NCBI GenBank assembly: GCA_964649675.1
Contig: CAZYPX010000067.1
Coordinates: 1 to 10,070 of the forward strand
Direction: 5' to 3'
DNA from: CAZVCG01 sp964649675
Lineage (GTDB): Bacteria; Pseudomonadota; Alphaproteobacteria; UBA9219
Length of the DNA stretch: 10,070 nt
In this document: positions 1-6,883 of the stretch, piece by piece
Layout: each line of letters starts with the position of its first letter
Position numbering within the stretch: position 1 is the stretch's first letter
The notes under the pieces: generated by a model
Databases searched by the model: none
What the model saw: the letters and a program-made list of their open reading frames with translations, nothing else
Told to the model about the DNA's origin: nothing
Translations under genes and position numbers: made by a program

Positions 1-1
1 C

Positions 2-613
2 ATCGGCGAGCACTATCAACCCGTCATTCATCATCTGCTCGCCCTGCCCGGAGCCAGACTCGAAAACATCCGTAAGGCGCACGCGCATGTGCAATCGCTC
101 GCCCAGTGCCGCAAATGGTTGAGGTCGCGCAACATTGAAGGCGTCATCAACATCGACAACGCGATGGCGGCCGCGTTTGTTACGAAGTCAGGAGATATGA
201 CGATCGCAGCCATCGCCTCCTCGCTCGCGGGCAAGCTTTATGGCCTGCAAAGCCTGGCCGAAGACATCGCGGACCAGCCCCATAACACGACACGGTTCCT
301 CCTTATGTCAAAGCAGATGAAACGCCCCGAACCGAACGGCGCGCCCTGCGTCACAACAATGGTTTTCCGCGTACGCAGCGTTCCGGCGGCGCTTTACAAG
401 GCCTTAGGCGGGTTTGCCACAAACGGCGTCAACATAACCAAGCTGGAAAGCTATCTGGTGGACGGAAGGTTTACAGCGGCCCAATTCTATCTGGATGCCG
501 AGGGACATCCCGAAGAAACGCCGCTCAAGCTCGCCTTGGAAGAGCTTGCGTTTTTTGCGATGGAAAGCAAGATCATGGGCGTCTACCCTGCCCATGCATG
601 GCGCCGGAGCTAA
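2..613 (+). CDS. pheA: Prephenate dehydratase, C-terminal part (5' end outside window)
   Basis: Prephenate dehydratase converts prephenate to phenylpyruvate in phenylalanine synthesis in the cytoplasm. About 203 residues are visible; the frame is open from base 2, so the start lies upstream of the window. The visible part begins near the end of the catalytic domain, with an H-x(5)-QSLAQC stretch typical of the family and the hallmark TRF motif (bases 290-298, within NTTRF), whose Thr is the known catalytic residue. From about base 350 to the end is an ACT regulatory domain. Its PAALYKAL and KLESYLV segments sit where the phenylalanine-binding GALV and ESRP motifs of other family members lie, so feedback inhibition by phenylalanine is expected. 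The protein ends shortly after GVYPAHAW, a usual C-terminus for stand-alone bacterial enzymes, so this is not a chorismate mutase fusion on the 3' side. It is probably a housekeeping gene flanking the polysaccharide locus. It lies 33 bases before the next gene with no obvious terminator between. Confidence 0.93.
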   Translation: MGEHYQPVIHHLLALPGARLENIRKAHAHVQSLAQCRKWLRSRNIEGVINIDNAMAAAFVTKSGDMTIAAIASSLAGKLYGLQSLAEDIADQPHNTTRFLLMSKQMKRPEPNGAPCVTTMVFRVRSVPAALYKALGGFATNGVNITKLESYLVDGRFTAAQFYLDAEGHPEETPLKLALEELAFFAMESKIMGVYPAHAWRRS

Positions 614-635
614 CCGGAAGGCCGCGCCATCTCAC

Positions 636-640
636 GGAGA
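636..640 (+). promoter_or_regulatory. Ribosome binding site fixing the GTG start of the sugar transferase gene
   Basis: GGAGA lies six bases before the GTG at 647. There is no ATG nearby in the same frame that would give the complete N-terminal membrane helix, so this site supports a GTG start. Confidence 0.65.
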
Positions 641-646
641 AGTTTT

Positions 647-2071
647 GTGCCTCAGACATTACGCAAACGCCAAAACCTTCGCCGCATCCTTTACCTTTAT
701 GTCCTTTGCGATCTTGCCGCCTTTGTCCTTTCTTTTTTTGCAGCGCTCGGCGTCGCGGCGGCCATAAACAGGATTTTCTTTGGACGATTCCTTGATCTGA
801 GCTTCGCTCAGGACGGCATGTATTACCTGACGCAGTTCACCGTGGTTTTAGGCGGGATGTTCGCGTGGTTCGCCTACAAAAAACACTATGCGGCGCGCAT
901 GCCCTTCTGGCAGGAGGCCAAAGACATCATATCGGGAGCCGCTTTCGCGCTCCTGATCGACGGCTTTTTGCAATTTGCGGCCAAACAGGATGCTTCGCGC
1001 CTCTGGATCATGTTTTGCTGGATTCTTTTCCCTTTGCTCTGCATAGCCCTCAGACACTCCCTGCGGGTCGTCTTGCGCCATTTCGATCTTTGGACGGTGC
1101 CGACTATTCTCATCGGCAACGGAGCGACGGCAAACAACGTGATGACCGCGCTCAATTCCGAGCCGGGGCTTGGTTATGAAATCATCACGCAAATAGAAAA
1201 CTTGCAGGATTCGCTCTCCCAATCCGGAAACTCCTGGGAAAAGCTGTACGTCAAACACGGGGCCGACAACGCCATCATCGCGCTTGATCCCTCCCAATAT
1301 GAAAAAAGCGAAAAATTTCTCGATCAGCTTATTAAAGACAAGCTGCGCTTTTCCATAGCGCCGCCCCTTCCCACGCATATTCCGGTGTCGTCGATAGAAA
1401 CACAAGGCATTTTCAGAAGCAAAGACGCGCTGTTTACTCCGCTTCGGGGACTGCAGCAACCTTTGCCGCGCTTTACAAAACGGTCGATCGACATCATCGC
1501 GTCTCTTTTGGGCCTTGCGGTCCTCAGCCCCGTACTTGCCGTGCTCGCCGTCATTATAAAGTCCGACGGCGGCCCCGCCCTCTACGGTCATCAGCGGCTC
1601 GGCAAAAACGGCAAGCCTTTCCTTTGCCTGAAATTCAGATCCATGGTCATGAACAGCGAGGCTGTCCTGGCGCGTTATCTGGATGAAAACCCAGAGGCGG
1701 CCAAACAATGGGAAGAAGAGTGGAAACTTAAAGACGATCCCCGCATAACGCCCATTGGGCGCTTCATTCGCAAATGGAGTTTGGACGAGTTGCCCCAGCT
1801 TCTGAACGTCTTGCGCGGAGAAATGAGCCTGGTCGGACCGCGGCCCGTCGTCGTGCAAGAAACGACAAAGTATTCAAGCGACGTGCAATATTACTACAGC
1901 GTGCGCCCGGGCCTCACAGGACTATGGCAAGTCAGCGGACGCAGCGATATTTCTTATCCGGCCAGAGTGCATATGGACAGCTGGTATGTCCGCAATTGGT
2001 CCGTCTGGCACGATATCATCATTATCCTGAAAACCTTCCGCGTTCTCATCAAACGAAGCGGCGCCTATTAA
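647..2071 (+). CDS. wbaP: WbaP-type undecaprenyl-phosphate sugar-1-phosphate transferase (polysaccharide priming enzyme)
   Basis: This inner-membrane enzyme transfers a sugar-1-phosphate (galactose or glucose in characterised relatives) from a UDP-sugar to undecaprenyl phosphate, starting each polysaccharide repeat unit. The 474-residue length matches WbaP. Hydrophobic segments lie at about residues 15-40, 58-77, 94-112 and 118-136. A Rossmann-like middle domain follows (ILIGNG at 154-159), then a membrane/re-entrant helix at 282-304 and the catalytic bacterial sugar transferase domain to the end. Visible hallmarks are KFRSM (329-333), the Asp380-Glu381 catalytic pair in SLDELPQL, GPRPV (397-401), RPGLTGLWQVSGRSD (420-434) and the WbaP-like C-terminus ending in SGAY. 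The start is GTG with a good ribosome binding site. It is 33 bases downstream of pheA, so read-through from that gene is possible. The sugar specificity (galactose versus glucose) cannot be read from the sequence; the family call is secure, while the symbol rests on overall resemblance. Confidence 0.9.
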   Translation: MPQTLRKRQNLRRILYLYVLCDLAAFVLSFFAALGVAAAINRIFFGRFLDLSFAQDGMYYLTQFTVVLGGMFAWFAYKKHYAARMPFWQEAKDIISGAAFALLIDGFLQFAAKQDASRLWIMFCWILFPLLCIALRHSLRVVLRHFDLWTVPTILIGNGATANNVMTALNSEPGLGYEIITQIENLQDSLSQSGNSWEKLYVKHGADNAIIALDPSQYEKSEKFLDQLIKDKLRFSIAPPLPTHIPVSSIETQGIFRSKDALFTPLRGLQQPLPRFTKRSIDIIASLLGLAVLSPVLAVLAVIIKSDGGPALYGHQRLGKNGKPFLCLKFRSMVMNSEAVLARYLDENPEAAKQWEEEWKLKDDPRITPIGRFIRKWSLDELPQLLNVLRGEMSLVGPRPVVVQETTKYSSDVQYYYSVRPGLTGLWQVSGRSDISYPARVHMDSWYVRNWSVWHDIIIILKTFRVLIKRSGAY

Positions 2072-2110
2072 AGCCGACACAACCCGAGGCTTTTCTCCGC
2101 GAGCCGCTCC

Positions 2111-2128
2111 GGCAAAGGGTTCTTTGTC
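2111..2128. terminator. Possible weak hairpin between convergent genes
   Basis: A seven-base-pair stem (one G-T pair) with a GGTT loop: GGCAAAG pairs with CTTTGTC. It lies in the 55-base gap between the convergent sugar transferase and ATPase genes and touches the ATPase stop codon. Downstream on the + strand only a short TTTT follows after a few bases, so it is not a classical intrinsic terminator; its role is inferred from position. Confidence 0.3.
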
Positions 2129-3038
2129 AAGGGCTTTTGGCGGGATTTCTTTGAATTTCATAAAGCAAAAAGCTCAACTCCTTTAGCAAAACATCTTCCG
2201 ACATGTCGTTAAGCGTGTTTCGAAAAGCGCTAAGCCCGGCTTTGTTGCGATCGGCGGCGACTTCGGCAACCGTCTTGAAACTTATCTTTTTATGATCTTC
2301 CGAAAAACTGTACACAAGGGCCTGATCGCACAAAAGATTGATAAGGCGCGGAACGCCCGAAGTAAAGTAATGCACAGCGGCGCAGGCCGTATCATCGAAC
2401 AAATCGAGAGCGCCCCCGACAACATCCAGACGATGGCGGATATAAGCCGCCGTTTCGGACGGCGTTAAGGGATCCAGATGGCAATGAACCGATATGCGCT
2501 GCCTGAATTGCCGAAGGTCATGACGTTTCAAGGTCTCAAGCAATTCAGGCTGACCAACAAGAATGATCTGCAGCAGCTGGTCTTTCTCATTGTTGACGTT
2601 CGACAGCATGCGCAACTCTTCCAGCGCTTCAAGGCCAAGGTTCTGCGCCTCATCGATAATCAGGACCGTTCTTTTCCCTTGGGCGTACTGCGCCACAAGA
2701 AAGTCCACGAAACGGTTGTAAACCGCAATGTCGTCCAACCCTTGCGTGGGAAGCTCGAAAGCCGAGGAAGCCCACATAAGCAAACGGCCTAAAGACGAGC
2801 TCGTGTTCGCAATCACGCCAACGGTTATGTTCTCGCCCACCGTTTTTAAAAAGCGCCGCACGACTGTCGTTTTTCCCGCGCCCACATCGCCCGTTATCAC
2901 GATGAAGCCGGCCTGGGTCACAATTCCGTAATCCAACAGGTTAATGACCCGGCGATGGCGGCGGCTCATAAACAAAAAGTCGGGATCGGGAAGCAACGAA
3001 AACGGCTTGCCGGATAATCCGTAAAAGGCCTCGTACAT
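2127..3038 (-). CDS. ExeA/GspA-like AAA ATPase of the EPS locus (PEP-CTERM-locus ATPase type)
   Basis: A cytoplasmic AAA+ ATPase of 303 residues, presumed to energise or regulate polysaccharide assembly or secretion; no exact job is established for this family. The N-terminus MYEAFYGLSGKPFSLLPDP is characteristic of ExeA-like ATPases. Walker A is GDVGAGKT (50-57), Walker B is VLIIDEAQ (125-132), sensor 1 lies in IILVGQPEL (158-166), RQRI at 179-182 may supply the arginine finger, and GVPRLINLLCD (228-238) is the sensor 2 region. It lacks the transmembrane segment and peptidoglycan-binding domain of full-length GspA/ExeA (around 550 residues) and so matches the short version found in EPS loci (TIGR03015-like, from memory). 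The start is ATG at 3038 with GGAG eight bases upstream. It runs opposite to its neighbours: divergent from the export operon and convergent with wbaP. The C-terminal 40 residues are helical-looking and not conserved in my recollection. Confidence 0.87.
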   Translation of the reverse strand: MYEAFYGLSGKPFSLLPDPDFLFMSRRHRRVINLLDYGIVTQAGFIVITGDVGAGKTTVVRRFLKTVGENITVGVIANTSSSLGRLLMWASSAFELPTQGLDDIAVYNRFVDFLVAQYAQGKRTVLIIDEAQNLGLEALEELRMLSNVNNEKDQLLQIILVGQPELLETLKRHDLRQFRQRISVHCHLDPLTPSETAAYIRHRLDVVGGALDLFDDTACAAVHYFTSGVPRLINLLCDQALVYSFSEDHKKISFKTVAEVAADRNKAGLSAFRNTLNDMSEDVLLKELSFLLYEIQRNPAKSP

Positions 3039-3266
3039 TCCTGCATCTCCACCGGTTTTACATCATTTAGAAAAAAATCTTTGCCCTGCCGCAAGATCAA
3101 GCGGTTTGGCCTTCGTTCAAAAGCTTCATCCTGTCTTTCAAACAACCCCTTCAACCAATTTATTTTATTGACAAAAACAATAATAGCCCTTTTCAAAAAT
3201 ACTTTCGCGTTTTATACTTTTCCACCTTCCAAGCAAGGTCCGATTTCTTAACACAATGAGGTCGCC
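3039..3266. other. AT-rich divergent intergenic region
   Basis: These 228 bases separate the leftward ATPase gene from the rightward export operon and are visibly richer in A+T than the coding DNA. No convincing ORF is present. It must hold the signals for both transcription directions. A rightward promoter is recognisable (separate entry); a leftward promoter is not clear, the best boxes being poorly spaced. The seven-base word ATACTTT occurs twice (3199-3205 and 3214-3220), the second copy overlapping the rightward -10 box. Confidence 0.7.
3190..3218 (+). promoter_or_regulatory. Predicted sigma-70-type promoter of the export operon
   Basis: A -35-like TTTTCA (3190-3195, four of six consensus bases) is followed after 17 bases by TATACT (3213-3218, five of six). 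Transcription would start near 3225, giving a leader of about 40 bases before the ATG at 3267. A perfect TTGACA at 3168-3173 lies just upstream, but no -10 box is correctly spaced from it. Predicted from sequence only. Confidence 0.5.
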
Positions 3267-3839
3267 ATGAGAAAGCGTTTGATATCATTTGTATTATTGT
3301 GCCTTCTCGTCAAAGCTTTCCATCCTGTTCTTGCCGCTGAGCCGGAATTTACCATTTACGGAGGCGATGTCCTTCAGATAACCGTTTGGAAGGAAGAAGG
3401 ACTGGATCGCGAAGTTCTTGTACTGCCGAACGGCACCATAACCTTTCCCTTGATTGGGGATTTGAACGTTCGCGGCATGACCCCGGCCGCCGTGCAAAGC
3501 GCAATAAAAGAAAAACTTAAGCCCTTGATTCCGAACGCGTCGGTGACCGTTGCCGTCAAGGCGCCCCTTGGTCAAACCGTCAGCGTTTTGGGCCAGGTCG
3601 CCAAGCCGGGCGAATTCGTCATGGGACGTAGCATGACCGTCACGCAGGCCTTGAGCCAAGCTGGGGGGCTGACCTCCTTCGCCAGCGAAAGCCAAATCAT
3701 CGTCGTTCGCCAAGACGGCGGCCAAAAGATCTCCATTCCATTCCCTTACAGGGACGTCGCCAAGGGTAAAAACCTTGAAATGGATATAGCCCTCAAGCCA
3801 GGGGACGTCATCATCGTGCCAACGGCGAGCCTGTTTTAA
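3267..3839 (+). CDS. Short Wza-like polysaccharide export protein (Poly_export plus one SLBB domain)
   Basis: An exported protein expected to form the periplasmic/outer-membrane part of the polysaccharide exit channel. Its 190 residues begin with a signal peptide (hydrophobic core about 6-16, likely cleavage after VLA at 21-23). The Poly_export domain starts with FTIYGGDVLQITVW (28-41) and runs to about residue 100. One SLBB domain follows, from about 104 (VSVLGQVAKPGEF) to the end, finishing with GDVIIVP. There is no lipobox cysteine after the signal peptide, so it does not look like a lipoprotein as E. coli Wza is. It has about half the length of Wza (379 residues), lacking the further SLBB repeat and the C-terminal amphipathic helix that forms the outer-membrane pore. 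The neighbouring barrel protein may supply the pore instead. The ATG is preceded by GAGG with a five-base gap. First gene of a five-gene run; stop codon three bases before the next start. Confidence 0.9.
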   Translation: MRKRLISFVLLCLLVKAFHPVLAAEPEFTIYGGDVLQITVWKEEGLDREVLVLPNGTITFPLIGDLNVRGMTPAAVQSAIKEKLKPLIPNASVTVAVKAPLGQTVSVLGQVAKPGEFVMGRSMTVTQALSQAGGLTSFASESQIIVVRQDGGQKISIPFPYRDVAKGKNLEMDIALKPGDVIIVPTASLF

Positions 3840-3842
3840 TAT

Positions 3843-5045
3843 ATGACGCTCCCCCCATCCCGACAAAAAAGTCCTTATAAACGCCTGTCTTTTCCCAAAG
3901 GCCTAAGGCTTGGTTGTCTGTTTGCCGGGGCGTTGATTTACGTAGCCGCGCCAGCCTTTGCGGCGAGCATAGCTTTCGAGCCGTCAATTTCCGAAGTGGG
4001 GGCGTGGGATTCCAACCCCTTGCTTTTAACGACCGACGCCAAGCCCCTTTATGGTTCCACAACCACGCCCAGACTCGTCGCAAAAAGCCAAACGCCAACG
4101 ACGGAACTGGTTGGCGATGTTTCCGTTAGCCATAACGTCTTCAATCAGAAAAGTTTTGATTCTACGGACGCACACGGAAAACTCTTCGTTTCGCGGCGCA
4201 ACCAGCGCTTTGAAGCCGGAGCGCGCCAAACCGTGGATTACGACACCACGCGGACAAGCGAGCTTACCACCTTCGGCCGCGAAGCTGGCGTCCTGAGACA
4301 TCTTGGCCTGTCCTTCGCCCCTTATGCTTCCTTTTTGGTGAACCCGAAGGATAAAATCAGCCTTACGGGACGGCTTCTTGTTTCGCGCTACGATAGCCAA
4401 GCCTACACGGACTACAATGTTTACGCTCTCACGCCGTCCTGGTCGCACAGCTTTACCCCGCTTCAAACAGGCTCGATCTTCCTGCACGCCCAACGTTATG
4501 TAACGCAAAGCGGATTTAAGCGCACGGTGGACAGCGTTGGCCCTTCCTTGGGGTGGAACGTCTTGTTTTCGCCACGGTTGTCAGGCAGGTTCTCTCTCGG
4601 CTTCGAGGCGTCGCAGGAAAAAAGCCCGAACGGAAACGAAGCGCCCTGGCAAGTAAATCACGTCTTTTCCGGAGTTATAACCTACAAAGGCGAACAGGAT
4701 ACGATCGATTTTTCAGCATTGCGGCAACAACAACCGAACAGCAACGGTACGCAACGGCTGTTGACGTCCTTTTCGATCAAGGAGAGACACGCCATCAATG
4801 AAAACCTTTTCTGGGATGTTTTTGTCGGATATCAGTTTTCCCGAAGCGACTCCAGCGCGGCAAATGACCTTAAAAACCTTTTAACGGCGACGACGGGCCT
4901 CACCTACAGGGCCACAGAAGCATTCGATATCTTTGCAAAATACAAGTACAGGCACGAGGCCTTGACGAACCGCGACGATATTGCGATGGGAAACGCCTTC
5001 ACCATCGGCCTGACATTACGGCCTTATGGAAGGATCGCGCCCTAG
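3843..5045 (+). CDS. Outer-membrane beta-barrel protein of the EPS locus (TIGR03016/VpsM-like)
   Basis: A 400-residue secreted protein, probably an outer-membrane barrel that helps the polymer cross the outer membrane. The signal peptide has a long basic n-region (about 1-22), a hydrophobic core (23-36) and a likely cleavage after AFA at 38-40. The mature part shows alternating polar and hydrophobic strands separated by short turns through to the end, many rich in aromatic residues (for example FEVGARQTVDY-type and FAKYKYRHEAL-type strands), which fits a barrel of many strands. The segment EVGAWDSNP soon after the signal peptide resembles the start of EPS-linked barrels, often annotated as PEP-CTERM-system-associated outer-membrane proteins; this is recollection, not a search. 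The ATG follows the export-protein stop by three bases with only a weak Shine-Dalgarno, suggesting translational coupling. The C-terminus (RPYGRIAP) lacks the terminal aromatic residue usual for BAM substrates. Confidence 0.72.
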   Translation: MTLPPSRQKSPYKRLSFPKGLRLGCLFAGALIYVAAPAFAASIAFEPSISEVGAWDSNPLLLTTDAKPLYGSTTTPRLVAKSQTPTTELVGDVSVSHNVFNQKSFDSTDAHGKLFVSRRNQRFEAGARQTVDYDTTRTSELTTFGREAGVLRHLGLSFAPYASFLVNPKDKISLTGRLLVSRYDSQAYTDYNVYALTPSWSHSFTPLQTGSIFLHAQRYVTQSGFKRTVDSVGPSLGWNVLFSPRLSGRFSLGFEASQEKSPNGNEAPWQVNHVFSGVITYKGEQDTIDFSALRQQQPNSNGTQRLLTSFSIKERHAINENLFWDVFVGYQFSRSDSSAANDLKNLLTATTGLTYRATEAFDIFAKYKYRHEALTNRDDIAMGNAFTIGLTLRPYGRIAP

Positions 5046-5069
5046 CAACAAACGCCCAAGATGGCGTTC

Positions 5070-5076
5070 AAAGGAG
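5070..5076 (+). promoter_or_regulatory. Ribosome binding site deciding the start of the chain-length gene
   Basis: AAAGGAG ends eight bases before the ATG at 5085. An in-frame ATG at 5061 lies upstream of this site and has no Shine-Dalgarno of its own, so 5085 is the better start. Confidence 0.75.
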
Positions 5077-5084
5077 CAAGATTA

Positions 5085-6857
5085 ATGGACGAGCTTTCTC
5101 TATCTGATTATTTATCTATTATTAAAAGGCGTCATAAGGTTTTGCTGGCGACAATTGCCATCATATTATGCTTTTCCGTCTTGCTCGCCTATCGGTGGTC
5201 AAACTATCGCTCAACGGCCACGGTCGCCGTTGAACAACCGGAAGTTCCGGCCACCATGACCACGCCCGCTGGCGTAAGCGCAAACGACATGACGCAGGCT
5301 TTTGCCGATTTACGCATCAGCCAAATACACCAGAAAGTGCTGTCGACCGGATCGCTCGCCGAAATTATCGCAAAGTTCAATTTGTACGCCAAGGCGCGCG
5401 AAAATACGCCTATCGCCGCCGTCGCCGAAGGCATGCGAAAAAAAATTAAGCTTAACCTTGTCAGCACTTCTCTGGCATCCCCGGCGGCGGCGCAAAAGGC
5501 CTCAGCCGGACAGCTTTCGGCCATCGCTTTTGTGCTAACCTTCGATTACAGCGACCCCCTCGTGGCACAGCAGGTCACGAACGAAATCGTAACGCGCTTT
5601 TTAGACGAAGATCTGAAAATTCGCCGGAACCAGGCAAAAGAAACGTCCGCGCTTTTGGATTCCCAGATAGAAGCGCTTGAAAAAAATCTGGCCGAACAGG
5701 AAAAAAGTATAGCCGAGTTCCGCAGCAAGCACGGCGATACGCGTCCGGAGGCCTTGATATTCAACCAGCAAACCGCCGTCTCGACGGCCATGAGCATTCA
5801 GAGCCTTAACGCGCAAATCACAACCAACGAAGGTTCCCAAGGGGCTCTACGCGCTCAGCTCGCTGTCGTGGAGCCGTATTCCCGCGTTCTTGCCAACGGG
5901 CAAATATTGACAACGCCATCCATACAATTGAAGGCTTTGGAGTCCCAATACGCTTCTCTTTCGGCGCAATACGGACCCGACCATCCGGATGTCGTCAAAA
6001 CGAAAAACCAAATCGACGCCTTAAGGCCGCAGGTTCATAAGCGCGCCTATCCGACAACCGCGCCGCTTAAGGCGAAAATACAGGATATGAAAACAAAATT
6101 GACGATCGCCGAAAAAAACTATGGGCCTGAAAACCCCGAAGTCGAATCCCTGAAAAGCCAGATCAGCAAACTTGAAGAACAGCTAAAAAACAAGCCTCTT
6201 GACGCATCATCCGGATTCATCAAGGAAGACGCCGACAACCCCGCTTATCTCCAGCTTGTGGCGCAGTTGCGCACGGCCGAAGAGCAGTATAAATCTCTGG
6301 TTACTCAAAGAGATACCCTTATAGAACAGCAAAACAAATATCTGCAGGCCGTCGCCGCCAATCCCGCCGTTGAGCAAGAGTTGGCCGCCTTAACCCGCGA
6401 CTATGACAACGCACAACTCCGTTACCGTGACCTCAGGCAAAAAAAGATGGCTGCGGACATGCGGGAACAAATGGAAGAAGACCGCAAAGGGCAAAGACTT
6501 ACGGTGATCAACCCTCCGGAACTACCCTTGGGGACAACACCTCCGCGCAGATTGATTCTTTTAGGCGGGGCATTGCTATCCGTTATGGCCGGCATCGGCA
6601 GCGTTATTGCCGCGCAAATCATAGGCCAAAGCGTTGTAGGCCCACGGCATTTGGCATCTTTGGCAGGAATCTCTCCTTTGGCCGTCATACCCCACATTTA
6701 CACGCTTGATGAAAAACGCCGCGCAAGAGCCAGAAAACGGAACATGGCAATCGGCGTTCTCCTTCTTTGCGCGCTTGCTCTTTTTGTTTTTTCGTTCGTT
6801 ATCATGCCGTTCGACGTTCTATGGTCCGTCGTCACCCGGCGCATTGGTTTATCCTGA
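5085..6857 (+). CDS. Wzz/GumC-like polysaccharide chain-length determinant (co-polymerase)
   Basis: An inner-membrane protein with a large periplasmic coiled-coil domain that controls polymer length and links polymerase to export. From the ATG at 5085 it is 590 residues and opens with ELSLSDYLSIIKRRHK, the usual Wzz N-terminus. Membrane segments lie at about 19-36, 490-513 and 554-575. Between the first two are long coiled coils (roughly 175-220, 280-375, 390-465) and the proline-rich PELPLGTTPP (478-487) just before the second membrane segment, the family hallmark. After it, a cytoplasmic stretch contains VVGPRHLASLAG and IPHI as in GumC-type proteins, then a third membrane helix. There is no fused kinase domain; the kinase-like ATPase is the next gene. 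The YGP-x-x-P-x-V motif occurs twice, exactly 50 residues apart (296 and 346). An upstream ATG at 5061 would add eight residues but is poorly placed relative to the ribosome binding site. Fifteen bases to 39 bases separate it from the barrel gene, depending on the start. Confidence 0.9.
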   Translation: MDELSLSDYLSIIKRRHKVLLATIAIILCFSVLLAYRWSNYRSTATVAVEQPEVPATMTTPAGVSANDMTQAFADLRISQIHQKVLSTGSLAEIIAKFNLYAKARENTPIAAVAEGMRKKIKLNLVSTSLASPAAAQKASAGQLSAIAFVLTFDYSDPLVAQQVTNEIVTRFLDEDLKIRRNQAKETSALLDSQIEALEKNLAEQEKSIAEFRSKHGDTRPEALIFNQQTAVSTAMSIQSLNAQITTNEGSQGALRAQLAVVEPYSRVLANGQILTTPSIQLKALESQYASLSAQYGPDHPDVVKTKNQIDALRPQVHKRAYPTTAPLKAKIQDMKTKLTIAEKNYGPENPEVESLKSQISKLEEQLKNKPLDASSGFIKEDADNPAYLQLVAQLRTAEEQYKSLVTQRDTLIEQQNKYLQAVAANPAVEQELAALTRDYDNAQLRYRDLRQKKMAADMREQMEEDRKGQRLTVINPPELPLGTTPPRRLILLGGALLSVMAGIGSVIAAQIIGQSVVGPRHLASLAGISPLAVIPHIYTLDEKRRARARKRNMAIGVLLLCALALFVFSFVIMPFDVLWSVVTRRIGLS

Positions 6858-6883
6858 AGGTTTTTTAAGGAAAGGTTTATAGT

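Noticed and set aside
848..1858. A 336-codon open frame on the minus strand
   Set aside because: It lies wholly inside the wbaP gene on the opposite strand, has no recognisable motif and a composition of frame-shadow type, and wbaP is a clear full-length family member.
2127..3038. Reading the minus-strand ATPase as a transposition protein (TnsC/IstB-like)
   Set aside because: The N-terminal YGL-x-x-KPFSLLPDP wording and the polysaccharide context point to the ExeA-like group; no transposase or terminal repeats are nearby.
3168..3173. Perfect TTGACA as a -35 box
   Set aside because: No acceptable -10 sequence lies 16-18 bases downstream; the TTTTCA/TATACT pair fits better.
3294..3866. A 190-codon open frame on the minus strand across the export protein gene
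   Set aside because: The plus-strand frame has a signal peptide and clear Poly_export and SLBB motifs; the minus frame shows none and lacks a plausible ribosome binding site.
5061..5063. Upstream ATG as start of the chain-length protein
   Set aside because: It precedes the AAAGGAG site rather than following it, and the added eight residues are not part of the usual Wzz N-terminus.
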